DNA of 50,873 bases from Sphingomonas elodea ATCC 31461 (GTDB lineage: Bacteria > Pseudomonadota > Alphaproteobacteria > Sphingomonadales > Sphingomonadaceae). Where the stretch lies: the NCBI RefSeq assembly GCF_000226955.1, contig NZ_AGFU01000042.1, positions 1 through 50,873 on the forward strand, given 5' to 3'. Shown piece by piece: positions 33,626 through 40,907 of the stretch. The notes below the pieces were generated by a model that saw only the letters and a program-made list of their open reading frames with translations, did no database searches and was not told the origin of the DNA. The position numbers and the translations under genes were made by a program. Numbering within the stretch: position 1 is the first letter of the stretch; each line of letters opens with the position of its first letter.

Positions 33626-33899
33626 TCAGATTGCTGCGACGGCTGCAGTGGCACCTGCACCTGCACCTGCACCAAACGCACCATCAGCGTCGCAGGCTTC
33701 TGTCAGCGACGCGCTGGCTGCGGTCGAGCGTGCTATCCAAAGCGCGCAAAACCAGGTTGAGGCGGCGCTGGCTGCTGCGAAAAAGGCGCTTGATGAAGCG
33801 GGTACCGGGAACGCACCCCACCCCGCGACGCATGCCATGGACCAAGTGGCTGCGGCGATGGCGGCTGCCGAGAAGGCAGTACGCGAAGCGATGGGCTGA
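33597..33899 (+). CDS. Small Ala-rich helical protein
   Basis: The 100-residue protein starts at ATGATG behind a strong AAAGGAG. Residues 12-35 are an Ala-Pro-rich segment (APAPAPAPN), encoded in part by CACCTG repeats. Residues 36-66 and 80-100 are amphipathic Ala/Glu/Lys helices (SDALAAVERAIQSAQNQVEA; AMAAAEKAVREAMG). There is no signal or membrane segment. Its codon use and base composition are less GC-rich than the surroundings, and about 160 bases on each side are non-coding. The family is not recognised; a phasin-like or nucleoid-associated helical role is conceivable but unsupported. Confidence 0.55.
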   Translation: MMVFSTAVGDQIAATAAVAPAPAPAPNAPSASQASVSDALAAVERAIQSAQNQVEAALAAAKKALDEAGTGNAPHPATHAMDQVAAAMAAAEKAVREAMG

Positions 33900-34088
33900 A
33901 CTGACGTTCTATCAGCGTGCTACGATCTGCGTGCGAGCCCATCGTGGAAATCGGGTATGCTCGGCGCAGATCAGCTAGAAGCTGGCGATGCGCGGAGAAC
34001 GGAATTTGTAGCAATGGGTCTCCGCGTGAGCGAAGCGCGTCTTCGCCTGCTCTGATCCCAATGGAACGACCTTGGGTGAGGGCAGCCA

Positions 34089-34751
34089 TCAGGCCGCCAG
34101 CGGAAACCGCAGCAGCTTGCGTTCGGTCGCGACCAGCGCCTCCGCCCCCGGCCCCACGGCGCGCACGATCTCCGGATGCCCGGCGTCCAGCCCCCCGGTA
34201 AGCGCGCCGAAGGCGGGCAGGATCAGCTTGGTGCCCGTCGCCACGAAGCAGCGGCGCGCGACGTGGCGACCGCGTACGGTGAGCCGCAGCTTGGGGTGGA
34301 AATGGCCGGAAAGCTCGGGTCGCTGCTCGCTCGCCTCGGCCTCGTGCCGAAGCACCAGGCCGTCGACCTCCGCCTCCTCGTGGACCGTGCCGCCGCAATG
34401 CTCGACCAGCACCGAATCATGGTTGCCGGTAATCCAGTGCCAGGCGAGCCTGCCGGTCAGCGCCGTCAGCATCGCGCGGGCCTGGGCGGGCAGGCGCTCG
34501 CAGCCTTCGACGTCGTGGAAGCTGTCGCCCAGGCACCAGAGCTCCAGCGGCGCCACCCGCTCGACCAGCGCCGTCAGCGCCGAAAGCGTCGCCAGCGTGT
34601 CATAGGGCGGGAGCATCTGGCCGCCGAGCGCGAACCAGCTCGCCTTCTCGAAATGCAGGTCGGCGACGAGCAGCGCCCGTCGCGCCGGCCAGTAGAGCGC
34701 ACCTTCGGGAAGCGCACGAAAATCATGGCTGGCGAACGAAAGGGGAACCAT
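34089..34751 (-). CDS. pdeM: Ligase-associated DNA damage response endonuclease/phosphoesterase PdeM
   Basis: The 220-residue metallophosphoesterase has the full motif set: VADLHFEKASW (metal Asp/His), CLGDSFHDVEG, ITGNHDSVL and LSGHFHPKLRL. This combination is the PdeM family, usually encoded with a DNA ligase and an Lhr-like helicase in DNA repair clusters. Those partners are not in the window. The start is 34751 (MVPLSFASHDF); longer frames reach into the peptidase gene. The M20 peptidase gene ends 41 bases upstream on the same strand, but no functional link is obvious. Confidence 0.88.
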   Translation of the reverse strand: MVPLSFASHDFRALPEGALYWPARRALLVADLHFEKASWFALGGQMLPPYDTLATLSALTALVERVAPLELWCLGDSFHDVEGCERLPAQARAMLTALTGRLAWHWITGNHDSVLVEHCGGTVHEEAEVDGLVLRHEAEASEQRPELSGHFHPKLRLTVRGRHVARRCFVATGTKLILPAFGALTGGLDAGHPEIVRAVGPGAEALVATERKLLRFPLAA

Positions 34752-34792
34752 GGGCGTCCTATCCCGCTTCCGCTCGCCGCCGTCAACGGGTC

Positions 34793-36199
34793 TCAGGCGG
34801 CGACTGTCTCTGGCTTGGCCCGCACCGTCTCGCCCAGCGCACCGAGGATGCGCACCCAGGAGCGGATGCCCTTGTGGAAGCTCTTCAGCTCGTACTTCTC
34901 GTTGGGCGAATGAATGTTGTCGTCGGGCAGCGCGAAGCCGACCATCACGCTGTCCATCCCCAGGATCGAGCGGATCGAGTTGACCACCGGGATCGAGCCG
35001 CCGCAGCCGAGCAGCGCGGAGGTGCCCCATTCGGCATCGAGCGCGGCTTGGGTCGCGGCCAGAGGGCCGCTGTCGCTGGCCAGGCTGATCGCGAAGCTGC
35101 CAGGGCCGCGGGTGACGAACTCGGCCGAGCAATCCTCGGGCAGGCGGCTGCGGACATGGTGCTGGAACGCCTCCCACACCTGGTCCGGATCCTGGGTGCC
35201 GACCAGGCGGAAGCTCACCTTGGCATGCGCTTCGGCGGGGATCACTGTCTTGAAGCCCTCGCCGGTATAGCCGCCCCACATGCCGTTGATCTCGGCCGTC
35301 GGGCGCGACCAGACCTGTTCGAGCACGGTCTTGCCCGTCTCGCCGGCGGGGACGCGCAGGCCGATCTCGCCGAGGAAGTCGGCGGCATCGAAGCCGAGCT
35401 TGTTCCAGCTGTCCAGCACCGCCGGCTCGGTATCCGGCACGCCGTCATAAAAGCCGTCGAGCGTCACCCGGCCGTCCGCGTCCTTCATCTCGCCGAGAAT
35501 GCCCGCGAGCAGCTGGAGCGGGTTGCGCGCCGCGCCGCCGTACAGGCCGGAGTGGAGGTCGCGCGAAGGCCCGCGCACCGTCACCTGGCCCGCCGCCATG
35601 CCGCGCAGGCCGATGGTGATGCCGGGCGTGTCACGGTCCCACATCAGCGTGTCGCAAATGAGCGCGAAATCGGCCTTCAGCTCCTCGGCATGGGCGTGGA
35701 GGAAGGGCTCCAGGCTGGTCGACCCCGATTCTTCCTCGCCCTCGAACAGGATGGTGACGCGGCAGGGCAGGCGGCCCTCCGTTTCCTTCCACGCGCGGCA
35801 GGCCTCGATAAAGGTGCGCAGCTGGCCCTTGTCATCCGAGGCGCCGCGCCCGACGATCGTCTTCGATCCGTCCGCACGGGTGTCGATCCAGGGATCGAAC
35901 GGGTCGCGCGTCCACAGCGCGATCGGGTCCACCGGCTGCACGTCGTAATGCCCGTAGAACAGCACATGCGGGCCGTCGCCGTCATGATGGGCGACCACCA
36001 TCGGATGGCCGGGCGTATCGGCGACGCGCGCCTTGAAGCCGAGGTCCGCCAGTTCGGCGGCAAGCTGCTCGGCGGCGCGGCGGCACTCGGCGGCATAGGC
36101 CGGATCGGTGGAGATGGAGGGCACGCGCATCAGTGCGGCGAGGCGCTCGATGCTGGTGTCGAGCTGGGCATCGGCGAACGCAAGGGCGGAGTCGGTCAT
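34793..36199 (-). CDS. M20 family dipeptidase/metallopeptidase
   Basis: The 468-residue enzyme is a di-zinc M20 peptidase of the cytosolic nonspecific dipeptidase-like group. Metal ligands are seen in LFYGHYDVQPVDP (His and following Asp), GRGASDDKGQ (bridging Asp), FEGEEESGS (catalytic Glu pair) and ALICDTLMWD; the last His is near DDNIHSPNEKY. The lid/dimerisation domain with RGPSRDLHSGLYGG is present. It probably cleaves dipeptides in the cytoplasm. It starts at 36199, divergent from the TIR operon with a 120-base gap. Confidence 0.93.
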   Translation of the reverse strand: MTDSALAFADAQLDTSIERLAALMRVPSISTDPAYAAECRRAAEQLAAELADLGFKARVADTPGHPMVVAHHDGDGPHVLFYGHYDVQPVDPIALWTRDPFDPWIDTRADGSKTIVGRGASDDKGQLRTFIEACRAWKETEGRLPCRVTILFEGEEESGSTSLEPFLHAHAEELKADFALICDTLMWDRDTPGITIGLRGMAAGQVTVRGPSRDLHSGLYGGAARNPLQLLAGILGEMKDADGRVTLDGFYDGVPDTEPAVLDSWNKLGFDAADFLGEIGLRVPAGETGKTVLEQVWSRPTAEINGMWGGYTGEGFKTVIPAEAHAKVSFRLVGTQDPDQVWEAFQHHVRSRLPEDCSAEFVTRGPGSFAISLASDSGPLAATQAALDAEWGTSALLGCGGSIPVVNSIRSILGMDSVMVGFALPDDNIHSPNEKYELKSFHKGIRSWVRILGALGETVRAKPETVAA

Positions 36200-36319
36200 G
36201 GGACGTCAGCTATGCCTCGCCGGTCCGCGCTGCAACCCCGGCAGAGGGGATGTCGGGGGGGGGCGGGGCTTGCCCCTCCTCCGGCGCTCTGAAATAGTTG
36301 CCGCCGGGGAAGGGACCGC

Positions 36320-37906
36320 GTGACAACCATAGAAACGGCCAGGCGCGCGCGGTACGGCGCGTTCATCAGCTACAACCATGCGGATCGCGCCCGAGCGCGC
36401 TGGCTGCACCGCGCATTGGAGCGCTATCGCATCCCCGCCCGGCTGGTCGGGCGACCGGCGAGCTTCGGGCCGGTGCCGAGGCGGCTGGGCCGGATCTTTC
36501 GCGACATCGACGAGCTGCCGGCTGCCAGCGACCTGAGCGCTGAGGTGTGCGCCGCGCTGGCCGAATCGGCCTGCCTGATCGTCGTCTGCACGCCTGCCGC
36601 CGCCGCGTCCCAATGGGTCGCGCGCGAGATCGCGCTGTTTCGCGAGCTCCATCCCGATCGCCCGGTGCTTGCCGCGCTGTTCGACGGTGATCCCGTGGAG
36701 GCGATGCCGGCGACGCTGCTCCACGGCGCCGACGGCGTGGGGCCGGAGCCGCTCGCGGCAGACTTCCGCGAAGGGCGCGACGGGCGGCGGCTGGCGCTTC
36801 TGAAGCTGGTGGCGGGCGCCGTCGGCGTGTCGCTCGATGCGCTGGTTCAGCGCGACGCCCAGGCGCGGGTGCGTCGCGTGACTAAGGTCACGCTCGCGGC
36901 GGCGGTGCTGCTGTTAGCCATGGCGGCACTGACGATCCTGGCCGTGCGGGCCCGCGGGGAAGCGGAACTGCGACGGTCCCAGGCCGAGGGGCTGGTGGAA
37001 TTCATGCTGACCGATCTGCGAGGGCGGCTGAAGGAAGTCGGCAGGCTGGACGTGCTGCGCGCGGCGAACGAGCGGGCACTCGCTTATTATGGGGAGCAAA
37101 CGCTGCAGGACCTGCCGCCCGACATGCTCGCGAGAAGGGCGCGCGCGCTGATGACGATGGGCGAGGATGCGCTCGAGGCGAAGGACAGCGCCCGCGCCCG
37201 GGCCGCCTTTGTCGAGGCCAACCGGGTCACCGGCAGCCTGGTCCAGCGCGAGCCCAAGGCCTATGATATCGTCTTCGCGCACGCGCAGAGCGAATTCTAT
37301 CTGGGCCTGCTGCATTTCGAGGCCGACGACTTTGCCCGCGCGGAGCCGCATTTCGAGGCCTATGCCGCGCTTGCCCGTCAGCTGATGGCGCTCAATCCCG
37401 CCGACCCCCGCAGCGCGGAGGAAATCGCCTATTCGAGCGGCAATCTCTGCTCGCTGCGGATGAAGCAGCATTCGGTGCGCTGGATGGTCGCGCTGTGCCG
37501 CGATGCGCTGCGTGCCAGCGAGGCGCTGGCGAAGCGCCAGCCCGATGCGGACCAGCGCTGGCGCGACGTCGCCAATCGTCAGGGTTGGCTGGCCGACGCC
37601 GAACGGGAGTCGGGCAATCCGGGCGAAGCGCTGCGTCTGCGCCGGGAACAGGTGGCGCTGATCGGCCGGCTCGTCGACCACGATCCTCGCAACGCGCGCA
37701 ACCGACGCCTGCTGATCTGGGCGGAGCGTGCGCTCGCCAAGGCCGAGCAGCGGGCGGGCAACGGCGCGGCCGGCGCGGCACGGATGCGCCGCGCGGTGGC
37801 CGAGCTGCGAGCAATGACTGCCTTGGATACAGAAAATCAAGAACTGGCAACTAAATTGAGGGAGATGCAGACCGAGCTTGCCAATATGGAAAGGGGAAAA
37901 GAATGA
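36320..37906 (+). CDS. TIR-domain protein with transmembrane helix and TPR region
   Basis: The 528-residue protein starts with GTG 36320 behind GGGGAAGGGACC. Residues 10-125 are a TIR domain of the bacterial type: YGAFISYNHADRARARWLHR, RIFRDIDELPAASDLSAE, SACLIVVCTPAAAASQWVAR with Glu103 after WVAR (the place where NADase TIRs have their catalytic Glu), and VLAALFDGDP. A single membrane helix spans about 190-209. From about 240 to 520 lie TPR-like helical repeats (MLARRARALMTMGEDALEAK, DFARAEPHFEAYAALARQLM). The TIR would face the cytoplasm. It is the first gene of a three-gene operon; the next gene overlaps by ATGA. NAD hydrolysis and a defence or stress role are inferred. Confidence 0.88.
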   Translation: MTTIETARRARYGAFISYNHADRARARWLHRALERYRIPARLVGRPASFGPVPRRLGRIFRDIDELPAASDLSAEVCAALAESACLIVVCTPAAAASQWVAREIALFRELHPDRPVLAALFDGDPVEAMPATLLHGADGVGPEPLAADFREGRDGRRLALLKLVAGAVGVSLDALVQRDAQARVRRVTKVTLAAAVLLLAMAALTILAVRARGEAELRRSQAEGLVEFMLTDLRGRLKEVGRLDVLRAANERALAYYGEQTLQDLPPDMLARRARALMTMGEDALEAKDSARARAAFVEANRVTGSLVQREPKAYDIVFAHAQSEFYLGLLHFEADDFARAEPHFEAYAALARQLMALNPADPRSAEEIAYSSGNLCSLRMKQHSVRWMVALCRDALRASEALAKRQPDADQRWRDVANRQGWLADAERESGNPGEALRLRREQVALIGRLVDHDPRNARNRRLLIWAERALAKAEQRAGNGAAGAARMRRAVAELRAMTALDTENQELATKLREMQTELANMERGKE

Positions 37907-38493
37907 TCGGCCAATATCCGCTATCGGTATACCCGCCTTCTAGCATACAACTTGTCAAGCGTTTCCAGATATATGCCAGCGGATCCGGGGGTGATCCGAT
38001 GCAGAGTCTGCAGTTTCATATCATTGGGTATGAAGAAGTGGACCGTATCGGCAATGGCAAGCCGGTGACTGTCGATGATGACTTCACGAAGATCGTCCGG
38101 GATTTCGTGATGGCGCCTGCCAATGTCGACGGACCCGCGCCGACGCCCGACAATCCGAAGCCCGGCGTCGTCCCGACGCAGCTCGACTTTGTGGTGCGTC
38201 AGCCGTGCTGCGTGATCCTGAAGCTGATCGGCGACTACTGGGAATACACGCCCAACAGCCTCTATGTGAGTACCAAGCACGAATATCCCGACGGTAAATA
38301 TCGTCGTGCGTTCCCGGTCCTCGACAACAAGGGACGGATTGCGGCCGTCGGCTTCTTCGTGGAGTATGTAACCCCGCCGCAGGATCGGCGCACATGCGAC
38401 GGCCTCAATCTCTATGTCGATTTCGTGCACGACACTTATCGGCTGCCGCTGATCATCGATCCCGATGTCGAGAATCGCGGCGACGGCGGCTGA
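37903..38493 (+). CDS. Unknown protein coupled to the TIR gene
   Basis: The 196-residue protein starts at the TIR stop (ATGA) with AAAGGGGAAAAGA upstream. It has no signal or membrane segment. It is beta-rich and holds conserved-looking segments: LQFHIIGYEEVDRIG, DFVVRQPCCVILKLIGDYWE, LNLYVDFVHDTYRLPLIIDP and a C-terminal DPDVEN. I do not recognise the family. Its base composition and codon use are less GC-rich than the flanking genes, suggesting separate acquisition. Because it is co-translated with a TIR protein and precedes a SLOG-like protein, it could be a sensor, an inhibitor or a substrate-binding subunit. Confidence 0.8.
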   Translation: MIGQYPLSVYPPSSIQLVKRFQIYASGSGGDPMQSLQFHIIGYEEVDRIGNGKPVTVDDDFTKIVRDFVMAPANVDGPAPTPDNPKPGVVPTQLDFVVRQPCCVILKLIGDYWEYTPNSLYVSTKHEYPDGKYRRAFPVLDNKGRIAAVGFFVEYVTPPQDRRTCDGLNLYVDFVHDTYRLPLIIDPDVENRGDGG

Positions 38494-38549
38494 TCGCGGT
38501 CGTGCTGCATGCTGTAAGGGGGGGGGTGGATGAGGGCGAACCGGGTCGG

Positions 38550-40136
38550 ATGACGTCAAGCGTGCTTGCGATAACCGCCCAGGCGCGTGCCGGTGCGCTC
38601 GATCGTGCCTGGCAGATGTTCCGCGATGCGGGGTTCGACCGTGTCGCGGACGATCCCGCCGTGCTCAGCCTCAAGGGGCGACTGCTCAAGGACGAAGCGT
38701 TGCAGCTCACCGGCGCGGCGCGGCGGGAGCATGCCCGTGCCGCCGCGGCCGCCTATGCCGCGGCCGCCCAGCTGGCGCCCGCCCCCTATCCGCTGATCAA
38801 CGCCGCCACGCTGGCGCTGATCGCCGGCGACCTGCCCGGCAGCCGGAGCCTTGCCGCCGATGTGCAGGAGCTGCTGCAGGCCGGCGTGCCGGACGAGACG
38901 CCCTATTGGCTGGCGGCGACCGAGGCGGAAGCGCTGCTGCTGGCGAACGACGTAGCCGGGGCCGAAGCCGCACTCGGGCGGGCGATCGCGGCCGCTCCCC
39001 GCGCCTGGGAAGACCATGCCTCGACGCTGCGCCAGTTCGGGGTGATCCTCGCGGAGCAGCGCGCGCCGGCCGACTGGCTCGACGCCTATCGCCCGCCGCG
39101 CAGCCTCCATTTCGCCGGTCATATGCGGCTGCCCGAGGATGGCGGCGTGCTTGCCGGGTCGATCGACGCGCTGCTCGAACGCGAGCAGGTCGGCTTCGGC
39201 TATGGCGCGCTCGCCGCCGGGGCGGATCTGCTGATCGCCGAGCGGCTGATCGCGCGCGGCGCGGAACTCCACGTCGTGCTCCCGGGCGACGTCGCCGCCT
39301 TTGTCGAGCGTTCGGTGCGGCCGCACGGCGCTGCCTGGGTCGCGCGGTTCGAGGCCGCACTGGCCGAGGCGGCGAGCGTGCAGGAAATGGGCGAGGCGAG
39401 CAGTGCCGCGTTCATGCCCTCGGTGCGGCTCGCCGATCTCGTCGCGATGGGGCGGGCGACGATGCAGGCCGGGCTTCTCCAGTCGGAGGCGGTGCAGCTG
39501 CTGCTCGGCCCCGGCTCGACCGAGGATGGCGGGCAGAGCGCGCATGCCGGCGGGCTATGGCAGCAGGCCGGACGACGCCAGCATCTGGTGCCGTTGCACC
39601 TGCCGACCCCGGCGCAGCCGGCCGAACCCAGCCCGATCCAGATCGTCGCGGTGATCGCGGTGGACCTGCTTGCCGGCGACGGCGAGGGGTTCGCCGCACT
39701 CGATCGGGACGTGGCGGACCGGCTGCCGGCGCTCCACCGCGCGCTCGAGGACACGCCGCCGATGGTGGTGCGCTGGTCGGCGCGGCGTCTTCTGCTCGGT
39801 TTTTCCGGCACCGTCGCCGCCTGGGCGGCGGCGCGGGCCATCGCCGCCGCGCTCGCGAGCACGGGGCCCTTGCGACTGGCGCTGCATGTCGGGCTCGCCA
39901 CGCCGGTCAACGATCCGATAACCGCAGCGCCGGTGCTGCTGGGCGACGCCTTCGACCTCGTCGAGCGGATCCTCGGCGTCACCGCGGCAGGGGCCATCTT
40001 CGCCAGTGAGGCTTTCGCCGCCAGCCTCGCCGCGTGCGAGACGGATCCGGGGCGTGCCGAGCTGGTGGGGGAGATGGCGCTGACCGGCCAGGCGCCGATC
40101 GCGCTCTATGCGCTGAAGCCGCGGCTCACACGATAA
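38550..40136 (+). CDS. TPR/SLOG-like protein with degenerate cyclase-like C-terminus
   Basis: The protein has 528 residues from ATG 38550 (GTG 38526, directly after AAGGGGGG, is an alternative). Residues 1-175 are Ala-rich TPR-like helices resembling the TRAF-binding-like DUF4071 region. Residues 185-275 look like a Rossmann-type SLOG nucleotide-binding domain: LHFAGHM, GFGYGALAAGADLLIAERLI, GAELHVVLPGD, GAAWVARFEAAL. Residues 363-525 resemble a class III nucleotide cyclase fold (AVIAVDLLAGDGEGF, LRLALHVGLA, LLGDAFDLVERILG), but the second metal Asp is not apparent (WSARRLLLGFSG), so it is probably inactive and sensory. It is the third gene of the TIR operon; the 3' end overlaps the convergent Crp/Fnr gene by 11 bases. 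Confidence 0.75.
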   Translation: MTSSVLAITAQARAGALDRAWQMFRDAGFDRVADDPAVLSLKGRLLKDEALQLTGAARREHARAAAAAYAAAAQLAPAPYPLINAATLALIAGDLPGSRSLAADVQELLQAGVPDETPYWLAATEAEALLLANDVAGAEAALGRAIAAAPRAWEDHASTLRQFGVILAEQRAPADWLDAYRPPRSLHFAGHMRLPEDGGVLAGSIDALLEREQVGFGYGALAAGADLLIAERLIARGAELHVVLPGDVAAFVERSVRPHGAAWVARFEAALAEAASVQEMGEASSAAFMPSVRLADLVAMGRATMQAGLLQSEAVQLLLGPGSTEDGGQSAHAGGLWQQAGRRQHLVPLHLPTPAQPAEPSPIQIVAVIAVDLLAGDGEGFAALDRDVADRLPALHRALEDTPPMVVRWSARRLLLGFSGTVAAWAAARAIAAALASTGPLRLALHVGLATPVNDPITAAPVLLGDAFDLVERILGVTAAGAIFASEAFAASLAACETDPGRAELVGEMALTGQAPIALYALKPRLTR

Positions 40137-40878
40137 GCGCCTCGAGGCGGGCAGGGGCGACGATCTCCAGCCCGTCTTCGTGGCGACAGACGATGCCGCG
40201 CCGTTCCAGCGCGGAGACGGCGCGGGATACGGTCTCGCGCGCCGTCTGCACCCGCAGCGCGAGGTCCGACAGCACCGGCGAGGGGCGGATCCAGCGCCCG
40301 TCGCCCGCCCGTGCCATCCGCAGCAGTTCGGCATGGACGCGCCCGGTGGCGGACAAGGTGAGCCGGGCGGAGACGAGCTGGGTCAGCGCGCCGAACTGCC
40401 GCACCATCGCCCGTGCGAGCACCACCCCGATACGGGCATGGCGCTCGGCAAGTGCATAAAAGTCGGCGGTGGCGAAGCTGGCGATGAGGGTGGGTGCGAT
40501 GGCGAGGATCTCGGCCGCCTGCTCGCGCCCCGGATCGACGCCGCCGAAGATGTCGCCGGGGCGGTATTCGCCGACCTGCAGCACCCGACCGTCCAGGGTG
40601 ACCATCGCGGCCCGCGCCGCGCCGTCCAGCAGCACCATCACGCGCCCGCAAACGGCGCCCTGATGGATCAGCGTGGTACCCGACCCGTGGCGCCGAGTAG
40701 ACGCCGCGGCGACCAGATCGCCCGCGACCGCCTCGCTGCACGCGAAGAGCCGGGCGAAACGGTCCGCCAGATCGATGTCGTTCGCTGCCCCCACGGCCTG
40801 GATGGTCACTGTCCCGCCTTTGTCGCCACCATGTGGACTGGGGGCCAGCGTGGCAAGTCCGATCCGGATATGCGACAA
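40126..40878 (-). CDS. Crp/Fnr-family transcriptional regulator
   Basis: The product has 250 residues from 40878, or 227 from GTG 40809, which has AAGGCGGGACA upstream and is the better start. A cyclic-nucleotide-binding beta-barrel spans about 30-150 (RHGSGTTLIHQGAVCGRVMV, RVLQVGEYRPGDIFGG). A Crp-type winged helix follows (LSDLALRVQTARETVSRAVS, ERRGIVCRHEDGLEIV). No FNR-type Cys cluster is visible. The gene lies 29 bases downstream of kdpD on the same strand, so it may be co-transcribed with the potassium sensor. It is convergent with the TIR/SLOG operon, so control of that operon cannot be assumed. Confidence 0.88.
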   Translation of the reverse strand: MSHIRIGLATLAPSPHGGDKGGTVTIQAVGAANDIDLADRFARLFACSEAVAGDLVAAASTRRHGSGTTLIHQGAVCGRVMVLLDGAARAAMVTLDGRVLQVGEYRPGDIFGGVDPGREQAAEILAIAPTLIASFATADFYALAERHARIGVVLARAMVRQFGALTQLVSARLTLSATGRVHAELLRMARAGDGRWIRPSPVLSDLALRVQTARETVSRAVSALERRGIVCRHEDGLEIVAPARLEALIV

Positions 40879-40907
40879 CGAATTCGGATGTTTTTGCCGT
40901 GCCGGGT

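Noticed and set aside
33930-34080. Minus-strand peptide-like stretch (GEDALRSRGDPLLQIPFSAH) in the gap beside pdeM
   Set aside because: It is interrupted upstream and downstream, has no start signal, and joins frames only by chance; too short to call a pseudogene.
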